From Hymenobacter terricola (lineage in GTDB: Bacteria > Bacteroidota > Bacteroidia > Cytophagales > Hymenobacteraceae), in contig NZ_JAGEMO020000040.1 in NCBI RefSeq assembly GCF_017921975.2, positions 1 to 59,571 on the forward strand: DNA of 59,571 nucleotides, in the 5' to 3' direction. Position numbers and translations under genes: made by a program. Positions 48,814 to 56,680 of this stretch are shown here, piece after piece; within the stretch, counting starts at the first letter, position 1; each line of letters starts with the position of its first letter. The notes beneath the pieces are model-generated. The model was not told where the DNA came from and did not search any database. It worked only from the letters and a program-made list of their open reading frames with translations.

Positions 48814-49206
48814 CTAGTACCGGCGCGTCATCATGCGAGTAGCCTGGCAACGCCAGGTAAGCACCACAATAAATAATCCTTTTACGGAATCCAGCAACAA
48901 ATTGTCGGGCTTGCCAAAGGCATAATAAATTCCGATGCCAATGCCTATCCACCACAGGCCCAAGAGGTAGCACCAGGTAGCGTAGCTGGGCCGGCGCTGC
49001 CACACCTGCCCCACGGCCACGGCCGTCACCAATGACACAAACAGCAGCAGCCACCCCACAATGTAAGCCAGGAACGTAGTATCCGGCCCGTATTTTACGC
49101 CAAACTGCGTGAGGGTGAGCGCCGGCGCGAAAAAGGCCCCACCCGTGAGCGCCAGTTCCAGCAACAGCGCGATGGCAAGCACAATGAGGAGCAGCGTTCG
49201 GGCCAT
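48814..49206 (-). CDS. Four-helix membrane protein of unknown function
   Basis: A 130-residue protein with helices at about 4-28, 47-66, 77-97 and 103-120 (L-W-W-I-G-I-G-I-G-I-Y-Y in the third). It resembles many small Bacteroidota membrane proteins, but no family is certain. The ATG is at 49204-49206. The upstream gap (49207-49499, 293 bases) is AT-rich and contains a 9-base inverted repeat (49336-49365), a possible operator for this gene. Confidence 0.7.
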   Translation of the reverse strand: MARTLLLIVLAIALLLELALTGGAFFAPALTLTQFGVKYGPDTTFLAYIVGWLLLFVSLVTAVAVGQVWQRRPSYATWCYLLGLWWIGIGIGIYYAFGKPDNLLLDSVKGLFIVVLTWRCQATRMMTRRY

Positions 49207-49335
49207 AAAAAGAAAACAAGTGTGGAACCGTCACGGGCCTTTCTCACTCTGGGAAGCCCAACGGGCTGCCAAACTAACCAATAAACTTGGATTAGTCATT
49301 ATTTCGATTCGTCGCCCCCACCCCGCTTTCGCATG

Positions 49336-49365
49336 TTATGCATTGATAATATGATGAATGCATAA
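49336..49365. promoter_or_regulatory. AT-rich inverted repeat in a promoter gap
   Basis: TTATGCATT (49336-49344) and AATGCATAA (49357-49365) flank a 12-base AT-rich spacer. It lies 130 bases upstream of the small membrane protein start, within a gene-free stretch of 293 bases. A regulator-binding role is possible; no matching regulator is adjacent. Confidence 0.35.
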
Positions 49366-49499
49366 ATAAAGCCTGCAAATGCGCAGAATCAATTTCTCCC
49401 CAAGAGCCTATTTTTTCTATCAAAAACGATTGGGCGTTGGACAACACGGGTGGTCCCCAATCCGGACTGGTTTCAGCTTTGCCACGCTATTGGTGCCGA

Positions 49500-49721
49500 T
49501 TACTGCCGCGCCCATAGCAGCATGAGTTGGGTGAGGGCCAGCAGCAATAGGCCCAGCAAGACCACCGTGGCCGGCAGCACCCCGCGCACCAGCCGGCGCC
49601 ACCGCAGGGAGGGCGTGGCGGCCCGCTCCTGCCAGGTGAGCAAAAAGCCCAGCGCGGCCACGTCGCCGAAGCAGAACAGGACGCCGAGAAATGTGAGGAA
49701 AAAGGGAGGAAGGGAAGTCAT
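49500..49721 (-). CDS. Small two-helix membrane protein
   Basis: A 73-residue protein started at the ATG 49719-49721. Two hydrophobic helices (F-F-L-T-F-L-G-V-L-F-C-F and V-L-L-G-L-L-L-L-A-L-T) are joined by a basic loop (S-L-R-W-R-R-L-V-R). It lies 74 bases past the DUF4173 gene on the same strand, probably in one operon. Function is unknown. A weak hairpin (GATTGGG/CCCAATC, 49428-49462) followed by TTTTT on the minus strand may end the operon. Confidence 0.65.
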   Translation of the reverse strand: MTSLPPFFLTFLGVLFCFGDVAALGFLLTWQERAATPSLRWRRLVRGVLPATVVLLGLLLLALTQLMLLWARQ

Positions 49722-49795
49722 GGGATGGTTTTTCGAGGTACTGATAAGGGGATGGGCTAATGCGGGCCCGTTGAGGCGCACGAAAGCTTCAGCGG

Positions 49796-51421
49796 CTAGC
49801 GCAGTGCCTGCTGCGTTTGCCAATCGGCCCAGGTGCGGCCCTGCCAATCGGTATAAGCTGCGTTGCGGGCTTTGAAAGCCCCCAGGGCAACGTCGAGGCG
49901 ATGCTGGGCCTCGGCAGCGTCGATGCGCTGGCCGCCGCCGTATTCGGCCTCCACGGTGAGCTGCGCGGTGCGGTTGAGCACGGCGCGGCGGGCCACCAGC
50001 GTGGGCAGAACCCGGTCAGGCATGTTGAGCAGGAAACCGATGTCGATGCTGGCGAAGCGCGGCTGAAGGTTATACTCCGCAATCCAGACCTCCCAATTGC
50101 CAGCCGCCAGCAGGAGCATTACGGCATAGACAGCCAGCGAATTGAGGCGGATGAGGCTGTAGGCCGAGCGCCGCTGCCATATTTTGAGCAGCACCGTGGC
50201 CAGGCCAAAAAACGTGAGCAGCAGGAAGAAATACACACCTATGCGTTTGTAGGCCAGGCCGCAGTGCAGGATGTAATAGTAGTTGCGCAATCCCACCGAG
50301 GTGGCCAGCACGGCGTTTTGCAGCACCCACACCGTGGCGCCCCAGCGCAGCACGGGCAGGCCGGGCGCGTAAAAATTCAGGTTGCGGCGGAAGAACCACA
50401 GCACGATGCCCATCGCCAGCAAAATACTGAAGATGAGCACATAGGTGCCTTCGTGCACAAACTGGGTCAGGTCGAACCCTAGCGCCGGCACGAAGCCAAA
50501 CCACAACCAATTGATGTCGATGGCATTCACGAGCAGCAGCAGCCCATTCACCAGCCCGAACACGGCCACGGCGGCGATAAACTCCTTGCGCAAATCGAGC
50601 GCTCGCACGGTTTTCCAGCGGAAATCGGGCCGGCGCACGCCAAATGAGGCCACTCCATCCCGCTGCCGCCGGATGAACTCGCCAAAATGCGATTCGTGGT
50701 CGGCAAAATAATGCACGGGCACCGCCACCACCACCCCGGCCGTAACCAGAAAACCCAGCGTGAAAAACAGGAGGTGTGCGAAGGAAATGTCCGGCAGCAG
50801 CCGCGCCAGCCAGTCGCCCAGCACCGCCAGCGCCCGGCCGCTCAGGGCATCGTAGCGCGGGTTGGCCACCGCAAACAGCAGGTGGAACGCCCCCAGAATG
50901 CCCAGCGGCACCAGCAGCAGGCGCCCGTAGAACCAGCCCCGGCGCACGCCCACGCCGGTGTGGCGCGGCGGCCGAATGCTCCGCACCGCCCGCAGGCCGG
51001 CCTGCATCACGCTGCCCACCGCCGTCAGCAGCGCGTACAGCACCAGCTTCAGGTGAGGCTGGTTCACGTAGCCCAGCAGCATCAGCACCGAGCCCACGCA
51101 GGCCAGCGCCGCTGCGCCGGAGCCATACACGGCCATCATTGCCCCGCCAAACAGGCTACCGGCCACCATCAGCCAAAAATAGCCGGAGCGGCGCACGGCC
51201 GCATGGCGCGGCAGCACCACCAGCTGCGCTACTACCACAAAAATACTGAACACCAGCATGTTTACGCCGCCTTTTTCACGCCAGAAAAGCCAATCGAATA
51301 GCACCATGCCCAACGGCAGGAGTATTTTTTGAGCCGTGGAAAGCGGGGTAACCGCCGCAGCATTAGTGGCTGAGAACGGCGCGGCGTCCGCATCGTCGGA
51401 CAAGGGAATGACGGGGTTCAT
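49796..51421 (-). CDS. DUF4173 integral membrane protein
   Basis: A 541-residue membrane protein with about thirteen hydrophobic segments and a soluble C-terminus of about 110 residues. The motif L-R-N-Y-Y-Y-I-L-H-C-G-L-A-Y-K-R-I-G-V-Y near residue 385 is the characteristic DUF4173 (DUF4153-like) sequence; its R-I-G-V/R-Y pattern is conserved in the family. The role is unknown; members are often found with regulators. It starts 59 bases after the radical SAM gene stop on the same strand, so the pair may be cotranscribed. Confidence 0.82.
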   Translation of the reverse strand: MNPVIPLSDDADAAPFSATNAAAVTPLSTAQKILLPLGMVLFDWLFWREKGGVNMLVFSIFVVVAQLVVLPRHAAVRRSGYFWLMVAGSLFGGAMMAVYGSGAAALACVGSVLMLLGYVNQPHLKLVLYALLTAVGSVMQAGLRAVRSIRPPRHTGVGVRRGWFYGRLLLVPLGILGAFHLLFAVANPRYDALSGRALAVLGDWLARLLPDISFAHLLFFTLGFLVTAGVVVAVPVHYFADHESHFGEFIRRQRDGVASFGVRRPDFRWKTVRALDLRKEFIAAVAVFGLVNGLLLLVNAIDINWLWFGFVPALGFDLTQFVHEGTYVLIFSILLAMGIVLWFFRRNLNFYAPGLPVLRWGATVWVLQNAVLATSVGLRNYYYILHCGLAYKRIGVYFFLLLTFFGLATVLLKIWQRRSAYSLIRLNSLAVYAVMLLLAAGNWEVWIAEYNLQPRFASIDIGFLLNMPDRVLPTLVARRAVLNRTAQLTVEAEYGGGQRIDAAEAQHRLDVALGAFKARNAAYTDWQGRTWADWQTQQALR

Positions 51422-51479
51422 TGAAAAATATGTTGGATGATTGATGGGTTTTTGAGCGGCCGGGAAGCGGTGACGCTGG

Positions 51480-52937
51480 TTAGCGCGTGAGCACGGGTAA
51501 CGGCAGGAAACTATCGTCGCTGGCGGGGGCCCGGGTCGGTGCCGAAGGTGAATTGGCCGGGGCCGAAGTGCCCCGCACCTTGCTCAGAATGGCTTCGAGC
51601 AGCGGGCGCATCGAGTCGAGGTGGCGCGATTTGATGACGAAATTCCAGAGCGGCTCAAATTTTTTCCACCCGCCGGCGTAGGCGAAATGCTTGAGTTGGT
51701 GCCGCAACGTGTCGTGCACCAGGCTGGCTTTGGTGATGTTGGCCCAGGAGTAAAAATCGCGGTAGGCCTGGTCGTAGCCATCCTTAAGCTGGCGGGCGGT
51801 GAGGTGCGGGCCGGGCCGGCACACCACGGTGCGGGTGTCGTACTCGTTCCAGCGGCGGTGCAGCAGGCGGTTTTCGGCCTCCATGCGCTGGAACAGGGCT
51901 GTGCCGGGGTAGGGCGTGGCAATGTGGAACGTGGCCGTGGTAATGCCTTGGCCCACGGCCCAGTCCACGGTGCGCCGAAACACGTCGGGCCGGTCGTCGT
52001 CGAGCCCGAACACGAAGCTGCCGTTCACCATAATGCCTAAGTCGTGGAGCCGGCGGATGGCAGCCGCGTAGTCACGGCCCAGGTTTTGGGGCTTGTTGCT
52101 GGCTTTCAGGTTGACCGGGCTCAGCGTTTCAAACCCCACAAACAGGCTCCGCAGGCCCGCCTGGGCAGCTTTTTCCAGCAAGCCATTATCCCGTAGGATG
52201 CTGTCGACGGTGGCCGCGCCCTGAAACAGCCGCCCCATGCCGCGCATGCCCGCAAACAGTTCGGCCGCAAAGCGGGTGTGGCCCAGCAAATGGTCGTCAA
52301 GAAAATACAGGTGGCGGCCCGGTAGCCGATTGATTTCGGCCAGGGCCTCGTCCACGGTTTGGGTGTAGAAAGACTTGCCGCCCTGAAAAAAGGCATCTTT
52401 GTAGCAGAAATCGCAGTGGTGCGGGCAGCCCCGCGTCACCACAATGGAGTTGGGCACGAGGTAGCGCTCGCGCTTAATCAGCTCGCGCCGGATGGGCGGA
52501 ATGCCGGCCAGCGTGCGCCCCGGCCCCGACACGTAGCGCGGCCGCGCCCGGCCCGCCCGCCAGTCGGCCAGAAACCCAGGGAACGTCTCCTCGCCCGGCC
52601 CCAGAAAGATGCTGTCGGCGTGCGGCGCGGCCTCGTCGGGCAGGCTCGTGACGTGCAGGCCGCCCAGGCACACGTAGGCGCCACGGGCCCGGTAGTGGTC
52701 GGCCAGGGCGTAGGCGCGGTAGGCGTTGGTGATGTAGACCTGAATGATGACCAGGTCGGGCTGGTCGTCCAGCCGCAGGGCTTCGACGTGCTCGTCCTGC
52801 AGGTCGGCCTCCCAGTCAGCCGGCAGGTAGGCCGCCAGCGTGGCCAGCCCCAGCGGCGGGAACAGTGAATACTTAATCGGCCGCCAGTACGGGCTGGTGG
52901 CTTCGGTAAGGGCCGGCAAAATGAGTTTAACGTGCAT
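51480..52937 (-). CDS. B12-binding-domain radical SAM protein
   Basis: A 485-residue protein from the ATG 52935-52937. Residues 1-130 form a B12-binding-like Rossmann domain (P-P-L-G-L-A-T-L-A-A-Y-L, D-E-H-V-E-A-L in place of DxHxxG, C-L-G-G-L-H-V-T). The radical SAM cluster follows: T-R-G-C-P-H-H-C-D-F-C-Y (CxxxCxxC). The C-terminal 130 residues carry Y-P-G-T-A-L-F and a helical region. It may be a methyltransferase or ring-forming enzyme; the substrate is unknown. A palindrome ACTTTG-N5-CAAAGT lies nine bases upstream and recurs before the regulator operon at 53978. Confidence 0.88.
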   Translation of the reverse strand: MHVKLILPALTEATSPYWRPIKYSLFPPLGLATLAAYLPADWEADLQDEHVEALRLDDQPDLVIIQVYITNAYRAYALADHYRARGAYVCLGGLHVTSLPDEAAPHADSIFLGPGEETFPGFLADWRAGRARPRYVSGPGRTLAGIPPIRRELIKRERYLVPNSIVVTRGCPHHCDFCYKDAFFQGGKSFYTQTVDEALAEINRLPGRHLYFLDDHLLGHTRFAAELFAGMRGMGRLFQGAATVDSILRDNGLLEKAAQAGLRSLFVGFETLSPVNLKASNKPQNLGRDYAAAIRRLHDLGIMVNGSFVFGLDDDRPDVFRRTVDWAVGQGITTATFHIATPYPGTALFQRMEAENRLLHRRWNEYDTRTVVCRPGPHLTARQLKDGYDQAYRDFYSWANITKASLVHDTLRHQLKHFAYAGGWKKFEPLWNFVIKSRHLDSMRPLLEAILSKVRGTSAPANSPSAPTRAPASDDSFLPLPVLTR

Positions 52938-52945
52938 TTTAAAGA

Positions 52946-52962
52946 ACTTTGAAACACAAAGT
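52946..52962. promoter_or_regulatory. Palindrome ACTTTG-N5-CAAAGT upstream of the radical SAM gene
   Basis: Perfect 6-base arms at 52946-52951 and 52957-52962 with the spacer AAACA. It ends eight bases before the radical SAM start codon. The same arms recur at 53992-54007 before the winged-helix operon, so one regulator may bind both. Confidence 0.6.
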
Positions 52963-53007
52963 ATAAAGGCAAAAAAAGAACGCAGCAAATGCTCTATTCC
53001 AAAAAAA

Positions 53008-53301
53008 TCAGGGCCGCAGCAGCTTTTCCAACGTGGCGAGGTGCTGCTGAAACGCGACCTTGCCGGCGGCGGTGGCCGTATAGGTGGTGTTGGGCTTCTT
53101 GCCCACAAATTGCTTGCTTACCAGTACGTATTCGGCTTTTTCCAGAGCGGCCACATGGCTGGCGAGGTTGCCATCGGTCAGGTCGAGTACTTCTTTTAAA
53201 TCGTTGAAGCTCACCGATTCGTTGGCCATCAGCACGGCCATGACCCCGAGCCGCACGCGGTGGTCGAAGGCCTTGTTGAGGGTATGGATGAGGTGCTTCA
53301 C
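53008..53301 (-). CDS. Winged-helix transcriptional regulator
   Basis: A 97-residue single-domain winged helix. It reads A-F-D-H-R-V-R-L-G-V-M-A-V-L, S-F-N-D-L-K-E-V-L-D-L-T-D-G-N-L-A-S-H-V near residues 31-50 (HTH), and Y-V-L-V-S-K-Q-F-V-G-K-K-P-N-T-T-Y (wing). It resembles the small MarR/ArsR-like regulators common in Bacteroidota. The start is the GTG at 53299-53301, which overlaps the upstream membrane gene stop (GTGA). The same frame continues far upstream but is not family-like. It is probably autoregulatory through the palindrome at 53992-54007. Confidence 0.9.
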   Translation of the reverse strand: MKHLIHTLNKAFDHRVRLGVMAVLMANESVSFNDLKEVLDLTDGNLASHVAALEKAEYVLVSKQFVGKKPNTTYTATAAGKVAFQQHLATLEKLLRP

Positions 53302-53978
53302 GGGGACACTGCGGGTTTGGCCGACGTGCCGGCCGCGCCCGGCCGCTCGTAGCGGTTGTACATCAGCAGCCCGTAGCCGATGTGGCCCAGGCCAAAGCCG
53401 AGCGCGAAGTAAAGCAAGCCCCAGCCAGGATGCAGCACGGCCACCAGCCCCAGGCCAATCTGGGTCAGGCCCAGCCAGCGGATTTCGTCCAGGGTGTACT
53501 TGCTGGCGTTGAGCAGCGCCAGGCCGTAGAACAGCAACAGGCCCGGCACCACCATGGCCGCATCGCCGCCCAGGTACAGGCGCAGGCAAAACAGGCCGCC
53601 CGCTACCAGCGGCACCGCCAGCGCCACGGCCAGCCGCCGGCCGGGGGCGCTCCATAATTTTTTACCGTCGTTGTGCGTGCGGCGGTGGGTGAAATAAAAC
53701 GCCACCAGCAGCGCCAGGCCAATCATCACGCCCGCCAGTAGCAGCAGAAACGGCAGGGCCGCCCGCCGCTCCTGCGCCGTGCCCTGCATGAGTTGCAGGT
53801 AGCCGTCGGAGTAGTGGCTTTGCAGGTAGAAATGGCCGACCGCTACGCCCGCCAGCGCCACCACGCCCGCCCCTACCCCACTCAGGCCCGACAGCGACAA
53901 AAAGCGCGAGCTGCGCTCCATGATGGCGCGGATTTCGGTGAGTTGGGTAATCGGGTCGGGAGATGCGGCGGGCTTCAT
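53298..53978 (-). CDS. Membrane protein cotranscribed with the winged-helix regulator
   Basis: A 226-residue protein with about six hydrophobic helices (for example 30-50, 75-95, 115-140 and 150-205) and a Pro/Ala-rich tail. The soluble N-terminus (T-Q-L-T-E-I-R-A-I-M-E-R-S-S-R-F-L-S-L-S-G) resembles membrane proteins that precede small winged-helix regulators in Bacteroidota. It overlaps the regulator gene by four bases. Function is unknown; a sensor or effector of the regulator is inferred. A palindrome lies 13 bases upstream of its ATG. Confidence 0.8.
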   Translation of the reverse strand: MKPAASPDPITQLTEIRAIMERSSRFLSLSGLSGVGAGVVALAGVAVGHFYLQSHYSDGYLQLMQGTAQERRAALPFLLLLAGVMIGLALLVAFYFTHRRTHNDGKKLWSAPGRRLAVALAVPLVAGGLFCLRLYLGGDAAMVVPGLLLFYGLALLNASKYTLDEIRWLGLTQIGLGLVAVLHPGWGLLYFALGFGLGHIGYGLLMYNRYERPGAAGTSAKPAVSP

Positions 53979-53991
53979 AAGTATCGAAGTG

Positions 53992-54007
53992 CTTTGTGAT
54001 GCAAAGT
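53992..54007. promoter_or_regulatory. Palindrome CTTTG-N5-CAAAG upstream of the regulator operon
   Basis: CTTTG (53992-53996) and CAAAG (54002-54006) flank TGATG. With the outer T it reads ACTTTG-N5-CAAAG on the minus strand. It lies 13 bases upstream of the membrane-protein ATG. It shares its arms with the site at 52946-52962. Confidence 0.55.
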
Positions 54008-54057
54008 TGAAGAAAAGAGTTGATACATTTGCTACTGCACTATTATTTTCTTTTTCA

Positions 54058-54763
54058 ATGGATAAAATCTTCGAAGGGCATCAACAGCACGCGGTCGTCC
54101 ACTGACACGGCCGTCATCGTGGCCATAATACTCGTTATTGCCGCCGCTGCATCGGTGCTCGCCATTCCCATGGCTTACTTCGCTTTCTCATACCTGCTAC
54201 GCGTCCCTGACTACTGGTATCGCCTCATGCAGACAGGAATATTCATAACCTTTTTTTTCTAATCATCATTTATGCAACTACTTATACAATACTAGGGCCC
54301 AATACATTTGACCTATTAAGCATAATGGCGATAGGCGGCTGGGGCTGTCTACTAGCGGCGATTGTTTCGGCAGCCGTGCTGTACGTACAGCCCAGAGGAC
54401 TTCGCCGTGCCCCTCATCATTGGCTTGATGGCGGCCCTGATTTCGCTGGCTTTCGTTCCCCTGGCCTTTCCTTTCTTCATATTGTCGCGGCGCGTGTGCA
54501 CCGGGTGGCGGTGCCGGGTGGTGGCCGTTGCGGGGGGGCTGCTGGTGTTCGCCCTGGGCAATTTTTTGCTGCTGAAATGGTTGCCCATCGGTTCGCTCAA
54601 CAGCCTATTTTCCTTTTCGCGGCCCTACCTGGGCGCGGCGCTGCTGGCGATGGCCTGGCTATATCGGTCCCAGGCGGCGGCCAAGCCTGTTGCCTTCAAA
54701 CCCGCCGCCGCCCTCGCCAACATGTGGTGGAACCGGTCGATACGGCAGACGCTGGCGCACTAA
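54058..54763 (+). pseudogene. Decayed multi-helix membrane protein gene (frameshifts)
   Basis: Three pieces in alternating frames read as one membrane protein. The start M-D-K-I-F-E-G-H-Q-Q (ATG 54058) hits TGA at 54103-54105. The next frame gives A-V-I-V-A-I-I-L-V-I-A-A-A-A-S-V-L-A-I-P-M, stopping at 54260-54262 just after a run of eight T. The first frame again gives L-I-I-I-Y-A-T-T-Y-T-I-L-G-P and A-I-G-G-W-G-C-L-L-A-A. From about 54391 the second frame carries P-E-D-F-A-V-P-L-I-I-G-L-M to H-stop at 54763. Joined, this is about 230 residues with six helices. Homopolymer sequencing errors could mimic part of this. Family unknown. Confidence 0.55.
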
Positions 54764-54823
54764 GCGGCCAGGCTTCTGCCGGAAAAATCGACGGCCGATG
54801 CCGTTTGTGCGTATCCTTGGGCC

Positions 54824-55639
54824 ATGCGCCTCCGCCTTCGGTTGTTTGAGTTTGAAGATTTGCCGTGGTTCCCGGCCGTCATCCGGGCCGGGATGATGGA
54901 CTATTTGCGGTTCATGATTTCGGCGCTGGGCATTTACCGGCCCATCGTGCCGCTGCTGGCCGAAGGCCTCGCCCGCACCGGCCAAACCCGCGTACTGGAA
55001 TTGGGCGCGGGCGCGGGCGGCGGCACCGAAACCGTGCTGGCCGCTCTGCGCACCCACGCCCAGCCCGATGCCACCATCACCCTCACCGACCTTTACCCCC
55101 AGCCCACCGCCTGGGCCGATATTGCCCGGCGCACCCACGGCGCCATCGGCTACGAGCCCGCTTCGGTGAATGCCCTGGCCGTGCCAACGCACCTGGCCGG
55201 GTTCCGCACCATTTTTTCGGCTTTTCACCACTTCCCGCCCGATGCCTGCACGGCCCTGCTGCGCGACGCCGTGCAGGCCGGCACAGGCATCGGCGTGTTT
55301 GAGGGCGCGGGCAAGCACTGGGCGGAGCTGCTGTTGGTCTGGACGCTGAACCCGCTGGCCCAGCTGCTGCTCACGCCGCTGTATCGGCCGTTCCGGCTCA
55401 GCCGGCTGGTGTTCACCTATTTGATTCCGATTATTCCGCTGTGCACTATCTGGGACGGCACCGTGTCCATCCTGCGCATGTACCCGCCCGCCGAGTTGCT
55501 GGCCCTGGCCCACGCCGCCGACCCCACGGGCCATTTTGCCTGGCAAGCGGGCAAAAAACGCCACTGGTGGGGGCCCGAAGTCACCTATCTCATCGGTTGG
55601 CCCATTGAAAAGCAGTTGGCAGTGAACAATGAGCAGTGA
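54824..55639 (+). CDS. Methyltransferase-like protein (class I SAM fold)
   Basis: A 271-residue protein. Motif I is V-L-E-L-G-A-G-A-G-G-G-T-E near residue 58, followed by a motif-II-like acidic strand (I-T-L-T-D-L-Y-P) and F-R-T-I-F-S-A-F-H-H-F. The last 90 residues are hydrophobic (L-L-L-V-W-T-L-N-P-L-A-Q-L-L-L-T-P-L-Y), possibly membrane-associated. The final K-Q-L-A-V-N-N-E-Q is encoded by an intergenic repeat (R3) that also supplies the stop, so the true ancestral end may have been lost. Substrate unknown. Confidence 0.75.
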   Translation: MRLRLRLFEFEDLPWFPAVIRAGMMDYLRFMISALGIYRPIVPLLAEGLARTGQTRVLELGAGAGGGTETVLAALRTHAQPDATITLTDLYPQPTAWADIARRTHGAIGYEPASVNALAVPTHLAGFRTIFSAFHHFPPDACTALLRDAVQAGTGIGVFEGAGKHWAELLLVWTLNPLAQLLLTPLYRPFRLSRLVFTYLIPIIPLCTIWDGTVSILRMYPPAELLALAHAADPTGHFAWQAGKKRHWWGPEVTYLIGWPIEKQLAVNNEQ

Positions 55640-55723
55640 GCAGCCCACTGTTCTATTTGCCGCTTTTGCTCACCTTTGCGCAACGCCTCCACTTGCTAAC
55701 GGCTCACTGATAATTGCTCACTG
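55620..55723. repeat. Imperfect inverted repeat, family R3
   Basis: CAGTGAACAATGAGCAGTGAGC (55620-55641) is opposed by GCTCACTGATAATTGCTCACTG (55702-55723); 18 of 22 positions match. The left arm encodes the end of the methyltransferase gene, and the right arm contains the UbiA start codon (TTG 55714). Confidence 0.7.
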
Positions 55724-56586
55724 ACTACAAAAAAGCGCTGCTGCTGCTGCGCATTCCGTTTTCCATTTACCTCATGCCGGTGTTCTGGTTTGGGCTGAGT
55801 GCGTTGCGCGGACCTTGGAGCGGGTGGCGGGCAGTGGGCGTGTTCATCGTGCTGCACCTGTTGGCCTACCCAGCCTCTAACGGGTACAATTCTTATTACG
55901 ACAAAGACGAAGGCAGCATCGGCGGCCTGAAGGCCCCGCCCAAAGTGACGCCCGAACTGCTGCACCTGGTGTGGCTGTTCGATGCGCTGGCGGTGGTGGG
56001 TGCGGCGCTGTTGTCGTGGGTGTTTGCCGGGCTGGTGGTCGTGTATCTGCTCATTTCAAAAGCCTACAGCTACGAAGGCATCCGCCTCAAAAAATACCCA
56101 CTGCTGAGCACGCTGGTCGTCGTCATTTTTCAGGGTGCTTTCACCTTATTGATGACGCAGTTGGGCGTAGGGGCTACTGCGGCCCAGCTTTTTGAGAAAA
56201 CCAACCTGCTGCTGGCCCTGGTCAGCACGTTGTTTTTGTGCGGTTCCTATCCGCTCACGCAAGTCTATCAGCACGAGGAAGATGCCCGGCGCGGCGACCG
56301 CACCCTGAGCCTGCGGCTGGGCGTTCGGGGCACGTTCATCTTCGCGGCCATTGGCCTGCTGGCGGGAGCGGCCGCGCTGGGACTGGCCTACTGGCTGCGG
56401 CAGGAAATTCGGCCGCTGCTGCTGTTTCTGGTGGCCACGGGGCCGGTAGTGGCCTTGTTCAGCCGCTGGGCCTGGCTGGTGTGGCACGACGAGGCCGCGG
56501 CCGACTTTGAGCACACCATGCGCATGAACCAAGTGTCGTCGCTGTGCCTGAGCGCGGCGTTCATCGCCATGCTGCTGTGGCGCTAG
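55714..56586 (+). CDS. UbiA-family prenyltransferase
   Basis: A 290-residue membrane protein with about nine helices. The first aspartate-rich motif is N-G-Y-N-S-Y-Y-D-K-D-E near residue 55. The second region, H-E-E-D-A-R-R-G-D-R-T near residue 190, is also family-like. Such enzymes attach prenyl chains to aromatic rings, as in menaquinone or haem O synthesis, or act on other acceptors. Acceptor unknown. The start is TTG 55714, inside the R3 repeat; the next Met (residue 21) would remove the first conserved helix, so the TTG is preferred. Confidence 0.85.
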   Translation: MLTDYKKALLLLRIPFSIYLMPVFWFGLSALRGPWSGWRAVGVFIVLHLLAYPASNGYNSYYDKDEGSIGGLKAPPKVTPELLHLVWLFDALAVVGAALLSWVFAGLVVVYLLISKAYSYEGIRLKKYPLLSTLVVVIFQGAFTLLMTQLGVGATAAQLFEKTNLLLALVSTLFLCGSYPLTQVYQHEEDARRGDRTLSLRLGVRGTFIFAAIGLLAGAAALGLAYWLRQEIRPLLLFLVATGPVVALFSRWAWLVWHDEAAADFEHTMRMNQVSSLCLSAAFIAMLLWR

Positions 56587-56680
56587 GGTGTGCGCAATGG
56601 GCGGGCAGCAGTAACTTTCGGGCCGCCACGCATCAGTAGCGCGTATTACTGGCTCAATCTCCTGCAAACCCTTATTCATT

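Noticed and set aside
53302..53655. N-terminal extension of the winged-helix regulator in the same frame
   Set aside because: It lies inside the membrane-protein gene, is Arg/Gly/Pro-rich and unlike the family; the GTG at 53299-53301 gives a normal start with a GTGA overlap.
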